DNA from: Sphingobacteriales bacterium
GTDB taxonomy: Bacteria; Bacteroidota; Bacteroidia; Sphingobacteriales; Sphingobacteriaceae
DNA length: 64,000 nucleotides
Direction: 5' to 3'
Assembly: GCA_025353765.1 (NCBI GenBank)
Contig: JANXOD010000024.1
Coordinates: 62,001-126,000, forward strand
The first letter of the stretch is position 1. Each line of letters starts with the position of its first letter. The notes under the pieces are model-generated. The model made no database searches and was not told the DNA's origin. It saw only the letters and a list, made by a program, of their open reading frames with translations. Made by a program: the position numbers and the translations under genes. Shown here in pieces: positions 42,896 through 54,100 of the stretch.

Positions 42896-45800
42896 ATGAG
42901 TTTATCAACCACCAGTATAAAGCGACCAGTTTTAACCATTGTAATGAACCTTGTACTGGTTTTATTTGGTGTAATTGGCTTTAAATTTTTAGGTATTCGT
43001 GAATATCCTTCTATTGATCCTCCTATTGTATCTGTTCGTACTTCATATCCGGGAGCAAATTCAGATATCATTGAATCTCAGATTACACAACCCTTAGAAA
43101 AAGCCATAAACAGTATCGATGGGATAAAGAATATATCCTCATCAAGTAACCAGGGATCAAGCTCTATTACTGTTGAATTTAATTTGAATAAAAATTTAGA
43201 GGAAGCTGCTAATGATGTACGTGATAAAGTATCACAAGCAGTAAGGCAATTACCTAAAGATATTGATGGTTTACCTGCAGTTTCAAAAGCGGATGCAAAT
43301 TCTGATGCGATCATATCCATGACAGTGCAAAGTGATAAACGAAATCAGCTAGAATTAAGTGATTATGCCGAAAATGTGATTGCTCAACGTTTACAAACCA
43401 TTCCCGGAGTAAGTACTGTTCAAATATGGGGACAAAAAAGATATGCGATGCGTATCTGGATAGACCCGGCAAAACTGGCTTCCTTTAAGCTTACTGCTCT
43501 GGATATAAAAAATGCACTTGATCGCGAAAACGTTCAATTACCCTCAGGAAAAATAACCGGTGATGCTACAGAATTATCTGTAAATACTGCCGGAAATCTT
43601 TCAAACGAAGATGAATTCAATAATTTAATTATACAGAGTACAGGTGATAATATTATTCGCTTACGCGATGTTGGAACAGCAGTTCTAGGTCCGGAAAATG
43701 AAGAAACTATGCTTCGTCAATCCGGAACACCCATGATAGGTATGGCCATTGTACCTCAACCAGGTGCCAATTATCTTGATATTTCAAAAGAGTTTTACAA
43801 GCGATATGAGCAATTAAAAACAGAACTTCCAAAAGATTTCAAATTAGATATCGCTTTAGATAATACGCTGTTTATTAAACGTTCTGTTACTGAAGTGGCC
43901 GAAACTATTATCATTTCATTAATCCTGGTTATCTTAATTATTTATCTCTTTTTCCGTGATTGGAGCATTGCGTTTCGTCCTCTTATAGATATTCCTGTAT
44001 CCTTAATTGCTACTTTCTTCATTATGTACCTTTTTGGGTTTTCCATAAATGTACTCACCCTGCTGGCTGTAGTTTTAGCCACAGGTTTAGTGGTAGATGA
44101 TGGTATTGTAGTAACCGAAAATATTTTCAAAAAAGTAGAGCAAGGATACAGCCCGTTTGAAGCAGCTATATTGGGAGCGAACGAAATATTTTTTGCGGTT
44201 ATCTCAATTTCTATAACACTAGCAGCAGTTTTCCTTCCGGTGATATTTTTGGAAGGGTTTGTGGGCCGTTTATTTCGTGAGTTTGGAGTGGTAATAGGTG
44301 CAGCAGTTTTGATTTCGGCTTTTGTCTCACTTACACTTACGCCGATGCTTAATGCCTATTTAATGAAAGCCAATAAAAAGAAAACGCGTTTTTACGAAAT
44401 TACGGAACCCTATTTTGAAAAAATGACTGGCACTTATGGTGAATCTTTAAATGAATTCATGAAGAAAAGGTGGTTAGCTTTCCCAATCATTATAGGCTGT
44501 ATGTGTTTAATTGCTCTATTTTGGGTGAATATTCAGAAAGAAACAGCCCCTTATGATGATCGTAGCGCTGTAAACATACAAGTAAGCGCTCCAGAAGGTG
44601 CATCTTACCAATATACAGATGACTTCATGCTGAAGTTAACTCAAATGGTAGAAGATTCTATTCCTGAAAAACAGATTAACTTGACAGTTACTTCCCCCGG
44701 CTTTAGTGGTTCGGGTGCAGCCAATACCGGTTTTTTACGGATTCGTATATCCGATCCTGATGAACGTAAGCGATCGCAAAGTGAAATAGCAGATAAGTTG
44801 ACTAAAATTACCAAAAGATATACAGAAGCCAAAACCCTTGTAGCGCAGCAACCAACAATCTCCGTAAACAAACGTGGTGGGTTACCTATAAATTTTATTA
44901 TACAGGCACCAAGCTTTGACAAATTAAGAGAAAAGCTACCGCTTTTTATGGATGAAATAAGTAAAGACCCTGTTTTTACAGTAACAGATGTTAATCTTAA
45001 ATTCAATAAACCGGAAATTGATATTTCTATAGATCGGGAAAAAGCAAAAAATTTAGGTGTTTCTATATTAGATGTAGCACAAACTTTACAGTTTGCATTA
45101 AGCGGGCAACGCTTTTCATATTTTATTATGAATGGAAAACAATATCAGGTTATTGGCCAGTATGATCGCTCAGACCGGAATGATCCTTTAGACCTTACAT
45201 CTATGTTTGTACGCAATACTAAAGGAGAATTAATCCAATTAGATAATCTTGTTCAGGCAAAAGAAGTGAGCACTCCACCACAGCTTTACCATAATAACTT
45301 GTTTATGTCTGCGACAGTTTCTGCAGGTTTAGCGCCAGGCAGGAGCATGGGTGAAGGTATTGATGCCATGAATAAAGCATCAGCAAAAGTTCTGGACAAA
45401 AGTTTTTCAACCGATTTAAGTGGAGAATCCCGTGATTTCGTAGAAAGTTCTTCAAATACCCTATTCGCTTTCGGGCTGGCGCTATTACTGGTTTACTTAA
45501 TTTTGGCAGCACAATTTGAAAGTTTTATAGATCCGATAATTATTATTTTAACTGTTCCCATGGCTGTTGCAGGCGCTTTATTATCATTGTGGTTATTTGG
45601 CCAAACTTGGAATATCTTTAGCCAGATAGGCACTATTATGCTGATAGGGTTGGTAACTAAAAATGGTATCTTGATTGTAGAATTTGCCAATCAGTTAAAA
45701 GAACAGGGTAAACCCATACATGAAGCCATTTGTGAGGCAGCAACTGCCCGTTTAAGGCCTATATTAATGACTAGTTTAGCCATCGCTTTAGGTGCTTTAC

Positions 45801-45961
45801 CCATTGCTTTAGCACTTGGAGCTGCAGCAAAAAGCAGAATGAGTATGGGAATTGTAATTATTGGCGGAACTTTATTTTCATTGATGCTTACGCTATATGT
45901 TATTCCGGCTATTTATTCTATGTGGTCAAAAGCCCATAAACCTCATCCCCGAAGTAGATAA
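42896..45961 (+). CDS. RND efflux permease, HAE1 (AcrB/MexB-like) family
   Basis: A 1021-aa inner-membrane proton-driven drug exporter with the two-fold 6+6 helix architecture, large periplasmic loops after TM1 (about 30-335) and TM7 (about 560-860), and the proton-relay TM4 block GLVVDDGIVVTENIF (the two Asp). Helix 10-11 blocks NGILIVEFANQL and RPILMTSLAIALGALPIAL are present. It forms a trimer that with the adaptor and the TolC protein exports compounds from the inner membrane and periplasm. Substrates are unknown; homologues handle lipophilic drugs or bile salts. Confidence 0.96.
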   Translation: MSLSTTSIKRPVLTIVMNLVLVLFGVIGFKFLGIREYPSIDPPIVSVRTSYPGANSDIIESQITQPLEKAINSIDGIKNISSSSNQGSSSITVEFNLNKNLEEAANDVRDKVSQAVRQLPKDIDGLPAVSKADANSDAIISMTVQSDKRNQLELSDYAENVIAQRLQTIPGVSTVQIWGQKRYAMRIWIDPAKLASFKLTALDIKNALDRENVQLPSGKITGDATELSVNTAGNLSNEDEFNNLIIQSTGDNIIRLRDVGTAVLGPENEETMLRQSGTPMIGMAIVPQPGANYLDISKEFYKRYEQLKTELPKDFKLDIALDNTLFIKRSVTEVAETIIISLILVILIIYLFFRDWSIAFRPLIDIPVSLIATFFIMYLFGFSINVLTLLAVVLATGLVVDDGIVVTENIFKKVEQGYSPFEAAILGANEIFFAVISISITLAAVFLPVIFLEGFVGRLFREFGVVIGAAVLISAFVSLTLTPMLNAYLMKANKKKTRFYEITEPYFEKMTGTYGESLNEFMKKRWLAFPIIIGCMCLIALFWVNIQKETAPYDDRSAVNIQVSAPEGASYQYTDDFMLKLTQMVEDSIPEKQINLTVTSPGFSGSGAANTGFLRIRISDPDERKRSQSEIADKLTKITKRYTEAKTLVAQQPTISVNKRGGLPINFIIQAPSFDKLREKLPLFMDEISKDPVFTVTDVNLKFNKPEIDISIDREKAKNLGVSILDVAQTLQFALSGQRFSYFIMNGKQYQVIGQYDRSDRNDPLDLTSMFVRNTKGELIQLDNLVQAKEVSTPPQLYHNNLFMSATVSAGLAPGRSMGEGIDAMNKASAKVLDKSFSTDLSGESRDFVESSSNTLFAFGLALLLVYLILAAQFESFIDPIIIILTVPMAVAGALLSLWLFGQTWNIFSQIGTIMLIGLVTKNGILIVEFANQLKEQGKPIHEAICEAATARLRPILMTSLAIALGALPIALALGAAAKSRMSMGIVIIGGTLFSLMLTLYVIPAIYSMWSKAHKPHPRSR

Positions 45962-46062
45962 TAAAAAACCAAAAAAGAAAAAATTAAAATTAGTATGATG
46001 ATTAATTTTAAAAAATATCATCAATACACTAACATCTAATTTTACATAATGAACATTAAAAA

Positions 46063-47382
46063 ATGAAATCAAATAAATTTTTTTTATACCTCTTTACAGG
46101 ATTGTTAATTACTGGTACTACTGTTACTCATGCTCAGGAAAAATTGAACCTGCAACAAGCCTTACAAATTGCATTACAGAATAATTATGATATTAAACTG
46201 ACAGCAAACAATCTGGATATTGCAAGAAATAATATCAGCCCTGCTAATGCAGGCATGTTACCTGTTATAACTGGTAATTTTAGTACAAACAAAGTTATTC
46301 AAAACACGAAGCAAACATTGTCTAGTGGACAAACACAACAACAGTCTAATTCAAAAAATTCCAGCACTGCTTATGGCCCGGTTCTTAACTGGAAGATTTT
46401 TGATGGTTTTGAGAGGTTTGCTAAGTACGATCAATTAAAAGAATTGCAAAAGCTAAGAGAAGTAAATTATAAACTAACCATACAAAACACAATAGCTGAC
46501 GTAACAAATAATTACTATGACTTGGTACAACAGCAGCAGCAAATCAAAGCTTTAGGAACAACGCTTGAAATTTCTAAAATTCGTTTAAAAAATTCAAAAA
46601 GCCGGTATGAAATTGGTAAAGCTGCTAAATTAGAGGTATTAGCCGCCTCTGTAGATTTGAATACCGACACCACCAACCTATTGCGTCAAAGGGATATATA
46701 TCGTAATACCCAAATAAAACTTAATGAACTTTTAGCCAGAGATATCTCTACAAATTTTACTGTAGAAGATACCATTATTATTGAAAGAGATTTGAACTTT
46801 ACCGAACTTCAATCGGCAGCAAATAACCAAAACCAAACATTGCAATCAGCTTTAATAAACCAACGCATTGCCGAATTTAACTTAAAACAGGTAAAGGCAA
46901 ATCGTTATCCGGATATAGCTCTGAACACCGGCTATAATTTCAATAATTCTACATCAGAATTAGGTTTTACAAGGCAATCAAATAATAAAGGGTTCAATTA
47001 TGGTTTAACAGCATCCATTAATATATTTAATGGTTTTTTGCAAAACAAGGTTGAGAAAAATGCAAGCATAGAGATTGCTAATAGTAAACTTCAATTTGAA
47101 AAAGTAAATAAGAATTTAGCCTCTCAACTAACGTCTCTTTATCAAATGTATCAAACAAATATTGAATTGGTAAAACTTGAAGAACAGAATTTGGAAGTTG
47201 CCAGACAAAACTTAAATATCACGTTAGAAAAATTTAATTTAGGGAGCATTGCTCCATTAGAATTTAGGGAAGCACAACGCAATTTTATAGATGCGAATGC
47301 TCGTTATACCACTTCCCAATATCAGGCAAAACTAGCAGAAATAGCACTAAAAGAGCTAACTGGGGGATTCTCTCTTAAATAA
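46063..47382 (+). CDS. TolC-family outer-membrane efflux protein
   Basis: A 439-aa outer-membrane channel subunit. Signal peptide (FLYLFTGLLITGTTVTHAQ), then the two repeated OEP halves: LNLQQALQIALQNNYDIKLTANNLDIARNNISPANAGMLP and LQSALINQRIAEFNLKQVKANRYPDIALNTGYNF, each with the long paired helices (for example GKAAKLEVLAASVDLN and LGSIAPLEFREAQRNFIDANARY). It completes the tripartite pump with the two genes upstream, 101 bp away; a second internal promoter in that gap is possible. Confidence 0.95.
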   Translation: MKSNKFFLYLFTGLLITGTTVTHAQEKLNLQQALQIALQNNYDIKLTANNLDIARNNISPANAGMLPVITGNFSTNKVIQNTKQTLSSGQTQQQSNSKNSSTAYGPVLNWKIFDGFERFAKYDQLKELQKLREVNYKLTIQNTIADVTNNYYDLVQQQQQIKALGTTLEISKIRLKNSKSRYEIGKAAKLEVLAASVDLNTDTTNLLRQRDIYRNTQIKLNELLARDISTNFTVEDTIIIERDLNFTELQSAANNQNQTLQSALINQRIAEFNLKQVKANRYPDIALNTGYNFNNSTSELGFTRQSNNKGFNYGLTASINIFNGFLQNKVEKNASIEIANSKLQFEKVNKNLASQLTSLYQMYQTNIELVKLEEQNLEVARQNLNITLEKFNLGSIAPLEFREAQRNFIDANARYTTSQYQAKLAEIALKELTGGFSLK

Positions 47383-47403
47383 TAGTTGAAAACATTAATC
47401 CTA

Positions 47404-47434
47404 TTTGATAAAACTATAAAAAAGAGTATTTTTG
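47404..47434 (+). promoter_or_regulatory. Bacteroidota-type promoter for the response regulator
   Basis: TTTG (47404-47407), a 19-nt spacer, and TATTTTTG (47427-47434) match the phylum's -33 TTTG and -7 TAnnTTTG consensus. Transcription would start near the ATG at 47442, giving a nearly leaderless message and making the response regulator independent of the efflux operon. Confidence 0.65.
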
Positions 47435-47441
47435 ATTAAAT

Positions 47442-47834
47442 ATGGAAAGGTTTAAATATAAAATAGCATTGCTTATTGATGATAGTTATATTGATAATCT
47501 GATTAATCGAAAGATATTAGAGAACACTAACTTTGCCGAATCTATAGTAGTGATAAACTCTCCTGAAAAAGCATTTGAGTATTTAAATGAGTGCTCTACT
47601 CAAAAAAACCTATTACCTGAAGTTATTTTCTTAGATCTTAGAATGCCGGAAATGAGTGGTTTTGAATTTTTAACAGCCTTCGAAACCATAGAGGAATTAA
47701 AACCACATCCTATAAAAATATATGTTTTATCTTCATCTTTAGACCCAAGTGATTTAAGAAAAATTAAAGAAATTACTTTAGTTACTAAGTTTATAAGTAA
47801 ACCTCTTACCAGCCAAACTTTAGAAGATCTCTAA
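47442..47834 (+). CDS. Single-domain response regulator (CheY-like)
   Basis: A 130-aa receiver domain without an output domain. The acidic pair is D13-D14 (LLIDDSYIDN), the phosphoacceptor D65 in VIFLDLRMPEMSGF, the switch Ser/Thr in IYVLSSSLD and the Lys120 in KFISKPL. Such stand-alone receivers relay phosphate or bind partner kinases; no kinase is adjacent. The strong nearby promoter suggests separate control. Its stop overlaps the stop of the convergent small gene by 3-4 bp. Confidence 0.93.
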   Translation: MERFKYKIALLIDDSYIDNLINRKILENTNFAESIVVINSPEKAFEYLNECSTQKNLLPEVIFLDLRMPEMSGFEFLTAFETIEELKPHPIKIYVLSSSLDPSDLRKIKEITLVTKFISKPLTSQTLEDL

Positions 47835-48103
47835 AATAATCTTTTTTCTGATAATGGCTCACTTAATTCAGTACCCTTATTGTTCCTAATTTTCTTTAGT
47901 CCATAAGCCACCCCCGCGACTACTAAAAATCCCACACCTCCGTCTAATGGAGCATCCGGGTCCCCCTGGCAATTTGGATCAAGCAGAGGATCACACTGTG
48001 CAAAAGCATTTACTTGTGTAGCTGCAATTATAAGAATACATAAAAAAGTACCTACAATAAATTTAGAATATCTATTAGTTTTTGATGAACTTCGCTTTTC
48101 CAA
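47831..48103 (-). CDS. Small PID-CTERM-like sorting-domain protein
   Basis: A 90-aa protein with an N-terminal signal peptide (FIVGTFLCILIIAATQVNAFAQ), a Cys- and Pro-rich spacer (CDPLLDPNCQGDPDAPLDGG) and a short hydrophobic helix (VGFLVVAGVAYGLKKIR) followed by charged residues. The DPDAPLDGG-hydrophobic-YGLKK pattern is that of the Bacteroidota PID-CTERM sorting domain: a P-x-D-G-G box, one helix and a basic tail, recognised by a membrane sorting enzyme. No ATG is available; TTG 48103, inside the end of the adhesin gene, is the best start (29-bp overlap), so translational coupling is likely. Convergent with the response regulator. Confidence 0.72.
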   Translation of the reverse strand: MEKRSSSKTNRYSKFIVGTFLCILIIAATQVNAFAQCDPLLDPNCQGDPDAPLDGGVGFLVVAGVAYGLKKIRNNKGTELSEPLSEKRLF

Positions 48104-51100
48104 TGAGTTTATTTTTTATTATATCACGTATTTCTACAATATATATTCCGGCATTTAATGTGGATATATTACTAGTTATCTGCTTATCATCAAAAGTAGC
48201 ACTTCTTATTTTATTTCCGGCAAAATCAAAAACAGTCATTAATACTTTCCCATTAACAGGGGTTTTCAAATTTACTTTTATTTCATCTATTGCCGGATTT
48301 GGATATATGAGGATCTGCAAATCTTTATCAGAACTTGAAGTAAATAAAGTGTAATCTAGTGAAATAGATTCTGAATAACTGTATTTACCATCATCATCTA
48401 CCTGCTTTAATCGGTAATAATTTATTCCGTTTACCGGATGGCTATCCATAAATGTATAGTTTAGTTTTTTAGAAGAGTTTCCGGCCCCCTTTATCTGTGC
48501 AATCTTCTCAAATACTTTGCCATCTATTGAACGTTCCAGCTCAAAATGATCGTTATTCTGCTCACTGGCAGTACTCCAGTTTATCTCTGCACCCCCATTC
48601 GCTTTTTTAGCCGTAAAACTGCTTAGCTTTAAAGGTAATACAACCGGCGGTTGAAATAATAACATAAAGCGATTTGCACCATAGCTGGCCGCTGTAGTTT
48701 TATCAATATTAAAGTTATATACCGGATTGGCTTTTACATCCGTTTGAGTATTTAAATAAGCATCCTGTAAAATTACATCTGTATTTCCGGCTCCACTAAG
48801 ATCACTGAAATTTAATTTCACGTTACCACTTGCTGAGGCATTGGTATAAAGTTTAATGGCACTTACCTCACTTACATCCGGCATAAAGTTAATCGACAGG
48901 TTTTTACCATCTGCCGATGCGCTGCTTAAGGTCACACTGGTGCCTCCAAAAAACAGAGCATCATCATTTACATCGTAGTTGGCTGTTCTGCCATTCTGGA
49001 AAGCAATAACAGTTTCTTCAGTATTCACATCATTCTGCAAGTTAAAACGAAGCAATTGGGATGGAGTAGCATTACTAATATGATTGGAAGGCGAACTATT
49101 CACTGCCGTAACTTCATCCACAGGCATACTTAACAAACGTACCGGAGCACCCGCCGGTAATTTACAAGCCTCGGTAAACGTAATAGAAGGGCTCGCTCCA
49201 TTAGCTATCACATAAAAGGCCTGACCAGGCTGAATAATATTCATGGCAGTACCTGTGCCGCCCGGCACATTACTCGAAATTCCAGCTGAATACTGAGCAA
49301 ATCCTCCTCCGGGTTTTAATACAATAATTTTGTTGGTAATATTCGTCCGGGTGGTGACCAAATTCCAGTCAATGGTTGATGGATAGGGATTTCCTATCAG
49401 GTTATATCCATCGTAACTATCACCATTAGCCGTATAGGTGACCGGGGGCGAAATATTTCCTTTATTGATAGCGCCGGTATAGGTGACCGTCACATTTTCA
49501 GGGGTTGCAAAGGGAGCATTTAATTTGCTGCCGGTGCCGGAACCGGATCCTCCCCAATTGTTGATATTATCTCCTCTAAAGAAAAAGAAAAAGCCCTGGC
49601 CCGCATACGTGGTAGCACCTGTAAGACTTGGCAAAGGTATATATTGACTTACCGTTGATAAAGCAGGTTCGTTATACGTTTGCATGGTTACCGAGTTTGG
49701 AAGAGTTGTATTACCCAGATCAAAACCATTGGCCGTATTACCGGTACCGGTAATGATCATCTTGCTTTTTAACTGGGTAAAAAATGAATTTCCGGTGCTT
49801 ACTACCGGAGAAGTTATACCTCTAAAGGTACGTGAAGCCGTGGATCCTCCGGTAAAATAAGATTGTACATTTACAATACCAGTAACATCTGAAACTCCAG
49901 TAGTTAATGTCCCGATACTCGAGGTACTGCTAGCTGTAGAAAGCATAGTCAAATTCCCTCCCGAAACTAAAGTACCTGACTGTATATCGGCCAGAGCCTG
50001 AATAAATAATGCATTTCCAAGAGTGGTTGTGGTACCAATACCAGCAGAGCGGTTAATGGTCATACTGCTTAAGGTATGATTGTTTGCACTGCTCGGATCA
50101 AAGTAAACAGAAGCACTGGAACCGCTACCCTGTATAAATAACTGGGCAGTGGAAGATCCTTTAAAAAAACCATGCGCACTACTGGTAATATTCCCATTTA
50201 GTTTAAGTATACCTCCGGTATTAAGGTCAAAATAATTATCCGGTGAACTACCCGTACCAATAGTTAGTGTTCCATTGATATTTAAGGTATTTCCACTAGC
50301 TACACTTACTGTATTTACTCCACTAGCAGCTGTTCTGATAATACTTAAATTATTTAATACATTCTCGCTTCCTGACTGAGAAAAATTTAGACTAGCTGCA
50401 ATAAGAGTTCCTGCTCCGTTTACAATTAAATTTGAGGTACTCGAGCCTATAAACTTACCCGTAGTAGTTAATGTGTTACCACTTAAAGTTAACGTATTGC
50501 CATTAAGATTAAAATTAGACCCAGCATTATTTAATACAAAATTACTATTGACAGTAAGGGCTGAATTCAATGTCACATCACCCGCCGTTTTTAAGTTAGT
50601 AAATTGAGCCAGATTTTGTGAACCTGATGTAAATCGCAAATTAGCAGCACCCGTTCCATCTAATATTAAATTCTTTGATGTGCCCGTTGTGGCACCACCT
50701 GTAAGTACCCCGGTAGTATTACATTGTACAATACCGGCAGTACCCGATGTTCCAACAGTAAGAGAAGTAGAGGGAAGAGTAAGCGTACTCCCATTAGCAA
50801 TATCCAAATTATTGGTAACAACAAATGCTGAATTACCAAAAGCTACCGTCTGACCAGAACGGTTAATAGAAAGATTATATAATGTGGATGTACTTGTATT
50901 AGTAGGATCAAGATAGATTGTAGGATTTGGCCCACTCCCAGACACTACAAGCTGGGCAGTTGAAGAACCTGTAAAGTAAGCGGTAGAACCGTTTGTAATA
51001 GTTCCCTTTAAGGTAAGTGTACCTGAACCTATACTCAAATTATTATTAGCACCAATGTTTATTGTCCCATTAATAATTAAAGCATCTGTACCGGGGATGT

Positions 51101-54100
51101 CTGTTTCTTTTGAAGTTCCGATTCTGTTAATAGTTAAATTATTGAGCTCATTTTCACCACTGGTTTGAGAAAAATTTAAAGTTGGTATAGTTGCAGCATC
51201 ATCATTCATTGTTAAATTGGAAGTGCTCGAACCAATAAATTTACCGGTTGTAGTTACCGTACTACCAATGGATATAAGCGATTTACCACCAGCTAAAGAT
51301 AACCTGGAATTTGCAGTTGATAATACAAGTGTTGAATTAACATTAAGGGTTGTAGCATTAAAAGTAACTATACCGGTTGCTAAGCTTTTACCAATAGTAA
51401 GATTACCCAGAGTAGCTGTGGTAGCATTTGTGAAATTAAGTGCAACAGGATCTGTGCCTACCAGTTGAATAGTGTTAGTGCTATTACCACTAATAGTACC
51501 GCTTCCAGTTATAATTCCTCGGGTACCACCTGATCCCATTACTAATCCATTTGATAAACTATTGGGAAGTGTAAGAATAATGCCAGTACCTAAATACAGA
51601 GAATCTCTCACAGTAATCCCATTAGGAATATTAACAGTTGCTGCTGTTCTGGTAATCGTTAAATTAAGAAAGGAGGAGGTAGCAACTGCTCTCAATGTAG
51701 TCAAAGAACTGCCACCTATAACAATACTTCCAGAAGTACCGTTTCCGTCAAATAATCCGGTGCCTAGAAGAGCTCCGTTAAGAGTAATGGTACTACCTGT
51801 GCCGGGAAAGATAAAATTGTTACTAGGCGAAATATCTAATGACGTTCCGATAGTTAGGTCCGAATTTATAGTTATTGAATTAGAGGAAACTCCTGAAGTA
51901 TTCGCACTTAAGGTTTGCAGGGTATGGTTTGCTGTACTAGTTTGATCAAAAACTAATGAAGGATTAATAGAAACAGTAGCTGATGTACCAACGGTTAGAA
52001 TAGAAGTAGAAGAACCTATAAAAGCTCCAGTTGAGTTTATTGTACTCACTAATGTCAAGTTATTCCCGTTTATAGCCAGACGGGCAGTAGAAACAGATAA
52101 GCTAAAAGCTCCGTTTACCGTTAAATCAGTTCCTAAAGTAACCGGCGAGCTTGCACTGGTTTTTGAAATAGTAAAAGTGTTTAGCAAAGCCGATCCCGAT
52201 GTAAAATTAAGTGAAGTTGCGCCCGCACCTGCTATAGTAAGATTGGCGGTAGAGGATCCGGTAAGAGTACCTCCCCCAGTTATGCTTCCTGCATTACTAC
52301 CTGTTCCTATAGTCATTGTTCCACTACTTGGCAAGGGTACAGCAAGACCAGTAGCCAGGTCAAGAGTATTTCGTATGGTAAATGCAGTAGGGAAAGCAAC
52401 AGTTCCTGTTTTGCCAATCGTCAGGTTTAAAAAGGATGAACCTGCTGCTGCCTTAAAGCTAGTAAGTGTGCTATTAGCAGTTACTATAATACTTCCGGCA
52501 GGATTACCTGCAAATGTTCCGCTTCCACTGCCGGGTGCATCTAAGGTTATAGTGGCTGCTGCTACTGGAAGAATCGTACTTGTGGAATTAGTAAGTGCTA
52601 ATCCACCTGCACCGGCATTTCCAATAATTAAATCACTACTTATCGTAACTGTACCAGTGGTAGAGCTATTTATATTCAAGGCTTGTAAAGTATGGTTTGC
52701 CGTACTGGTCTGATCAAAATTCAAACTCGCTGTCTGAGTTGTTCCGGACAAAGTAAGGATAGATGCTGTAGAACCTATAAATTGCCCCGTTGAAATAATA
52801 GTACCATTTACAGTTAAGGTATTTGAGCCTATAGTTAGCGTACCAGAGGCTATATTTAAAACATTGCTTACAGTTACGTTGCCAGACAAAGTAGGAGTTC
52901 CGGTACCAGAAATGGTTAAATTATAATAAGTAAATAAAGGTATAGATTGGGATGCACCATTAAAATTGATTGTACTATTACCTGTATAAGTACCACTACC
53001 TGGAGTAAATGTGCCGGCTATAAATATAGTATTTGAAGCAGATAAACTCTTATCAATAGCACCACTGGTAAAGGTTAAGTTACCATAGATGCCGTCAATT
53101 ACGGCCTGCCCTGAGGTGGATTGGTTATAATTTACCGTACCTGTTGTGGCACTGCTTATGGTACCCGTTGAGCTTTTTGTAATTGCGGCATTAAGTGTTA
53201 GCGTTTTAGCCGCAGCTAATGTTAAGTTTCCTGTGTTGGTAAAGCCTAAGGCACCATTTACAGTCATGTTCCCATTAGCTGCTAAATTTCCTGTGCCAGA
53301 ATGATTTAAAGCACCGGTTACTGTCACATCTGCATTAACTGTAAAATCTCCTCCTCCCGATAAGGAAAGTGCACCGCCCACGGTTAAATTGCTGGATAAA
53401 GTGGCAGTGCCAGTACCTGAAACGGTTAAATTATTATACGTAAATAAGGGTATAGATTGAGACGCACCATTAAAATTAATGGTACTGCCTGTGACTGTCG
53501 GGGTGCCAGAACCCTGTGTAAATGTACCTGAGATATTAATATTCCCGGCAGAAGATAACGTTTTATTGAAATTACTAAAAGTTAGGTTACTATAAGTACC
53601 ATTAATTACAGCCTGACCGTTACTCGATTGATTATAATTTATAGTACCTGTTGCTGCGCTATTTATTGTACCTGATGAGCTTTTGGTAACTCCGGCATTA
53701 AGGGTTAAGGTTTTAGCCGCAGCAATAGTTAAGCTTCCTGTGTTGGTAAAGCCTAAAGCACCATTTACAGTCATGTCTCCGTTAGCTGCTAAATTTCCTG
53801 TGCTGGTAATACTTAATGCACCGGTTACAATCACATCCGCATTAAGCGCTAAATTTGCTGCACCCGATAGTAAAAAAGTATTGCCTACGGTTATATTACT
53901 GGATAAGGTGGGGCTGCCGGTGCCAGAAACGGTTAGATTAAAATATGTAAATGCAGGTAAAGCTTGAGATGCACCATTAAAATTGAGGGTGCTATTACCT
54001 GTATAAGTGCCGCTGCCGGGTGTAAATGTACCGGCTATAAATATAGTACTTGTAGATAAGCTCTTATTAATAGCACCACTGGTAAAGGTTAAGTTACCAT

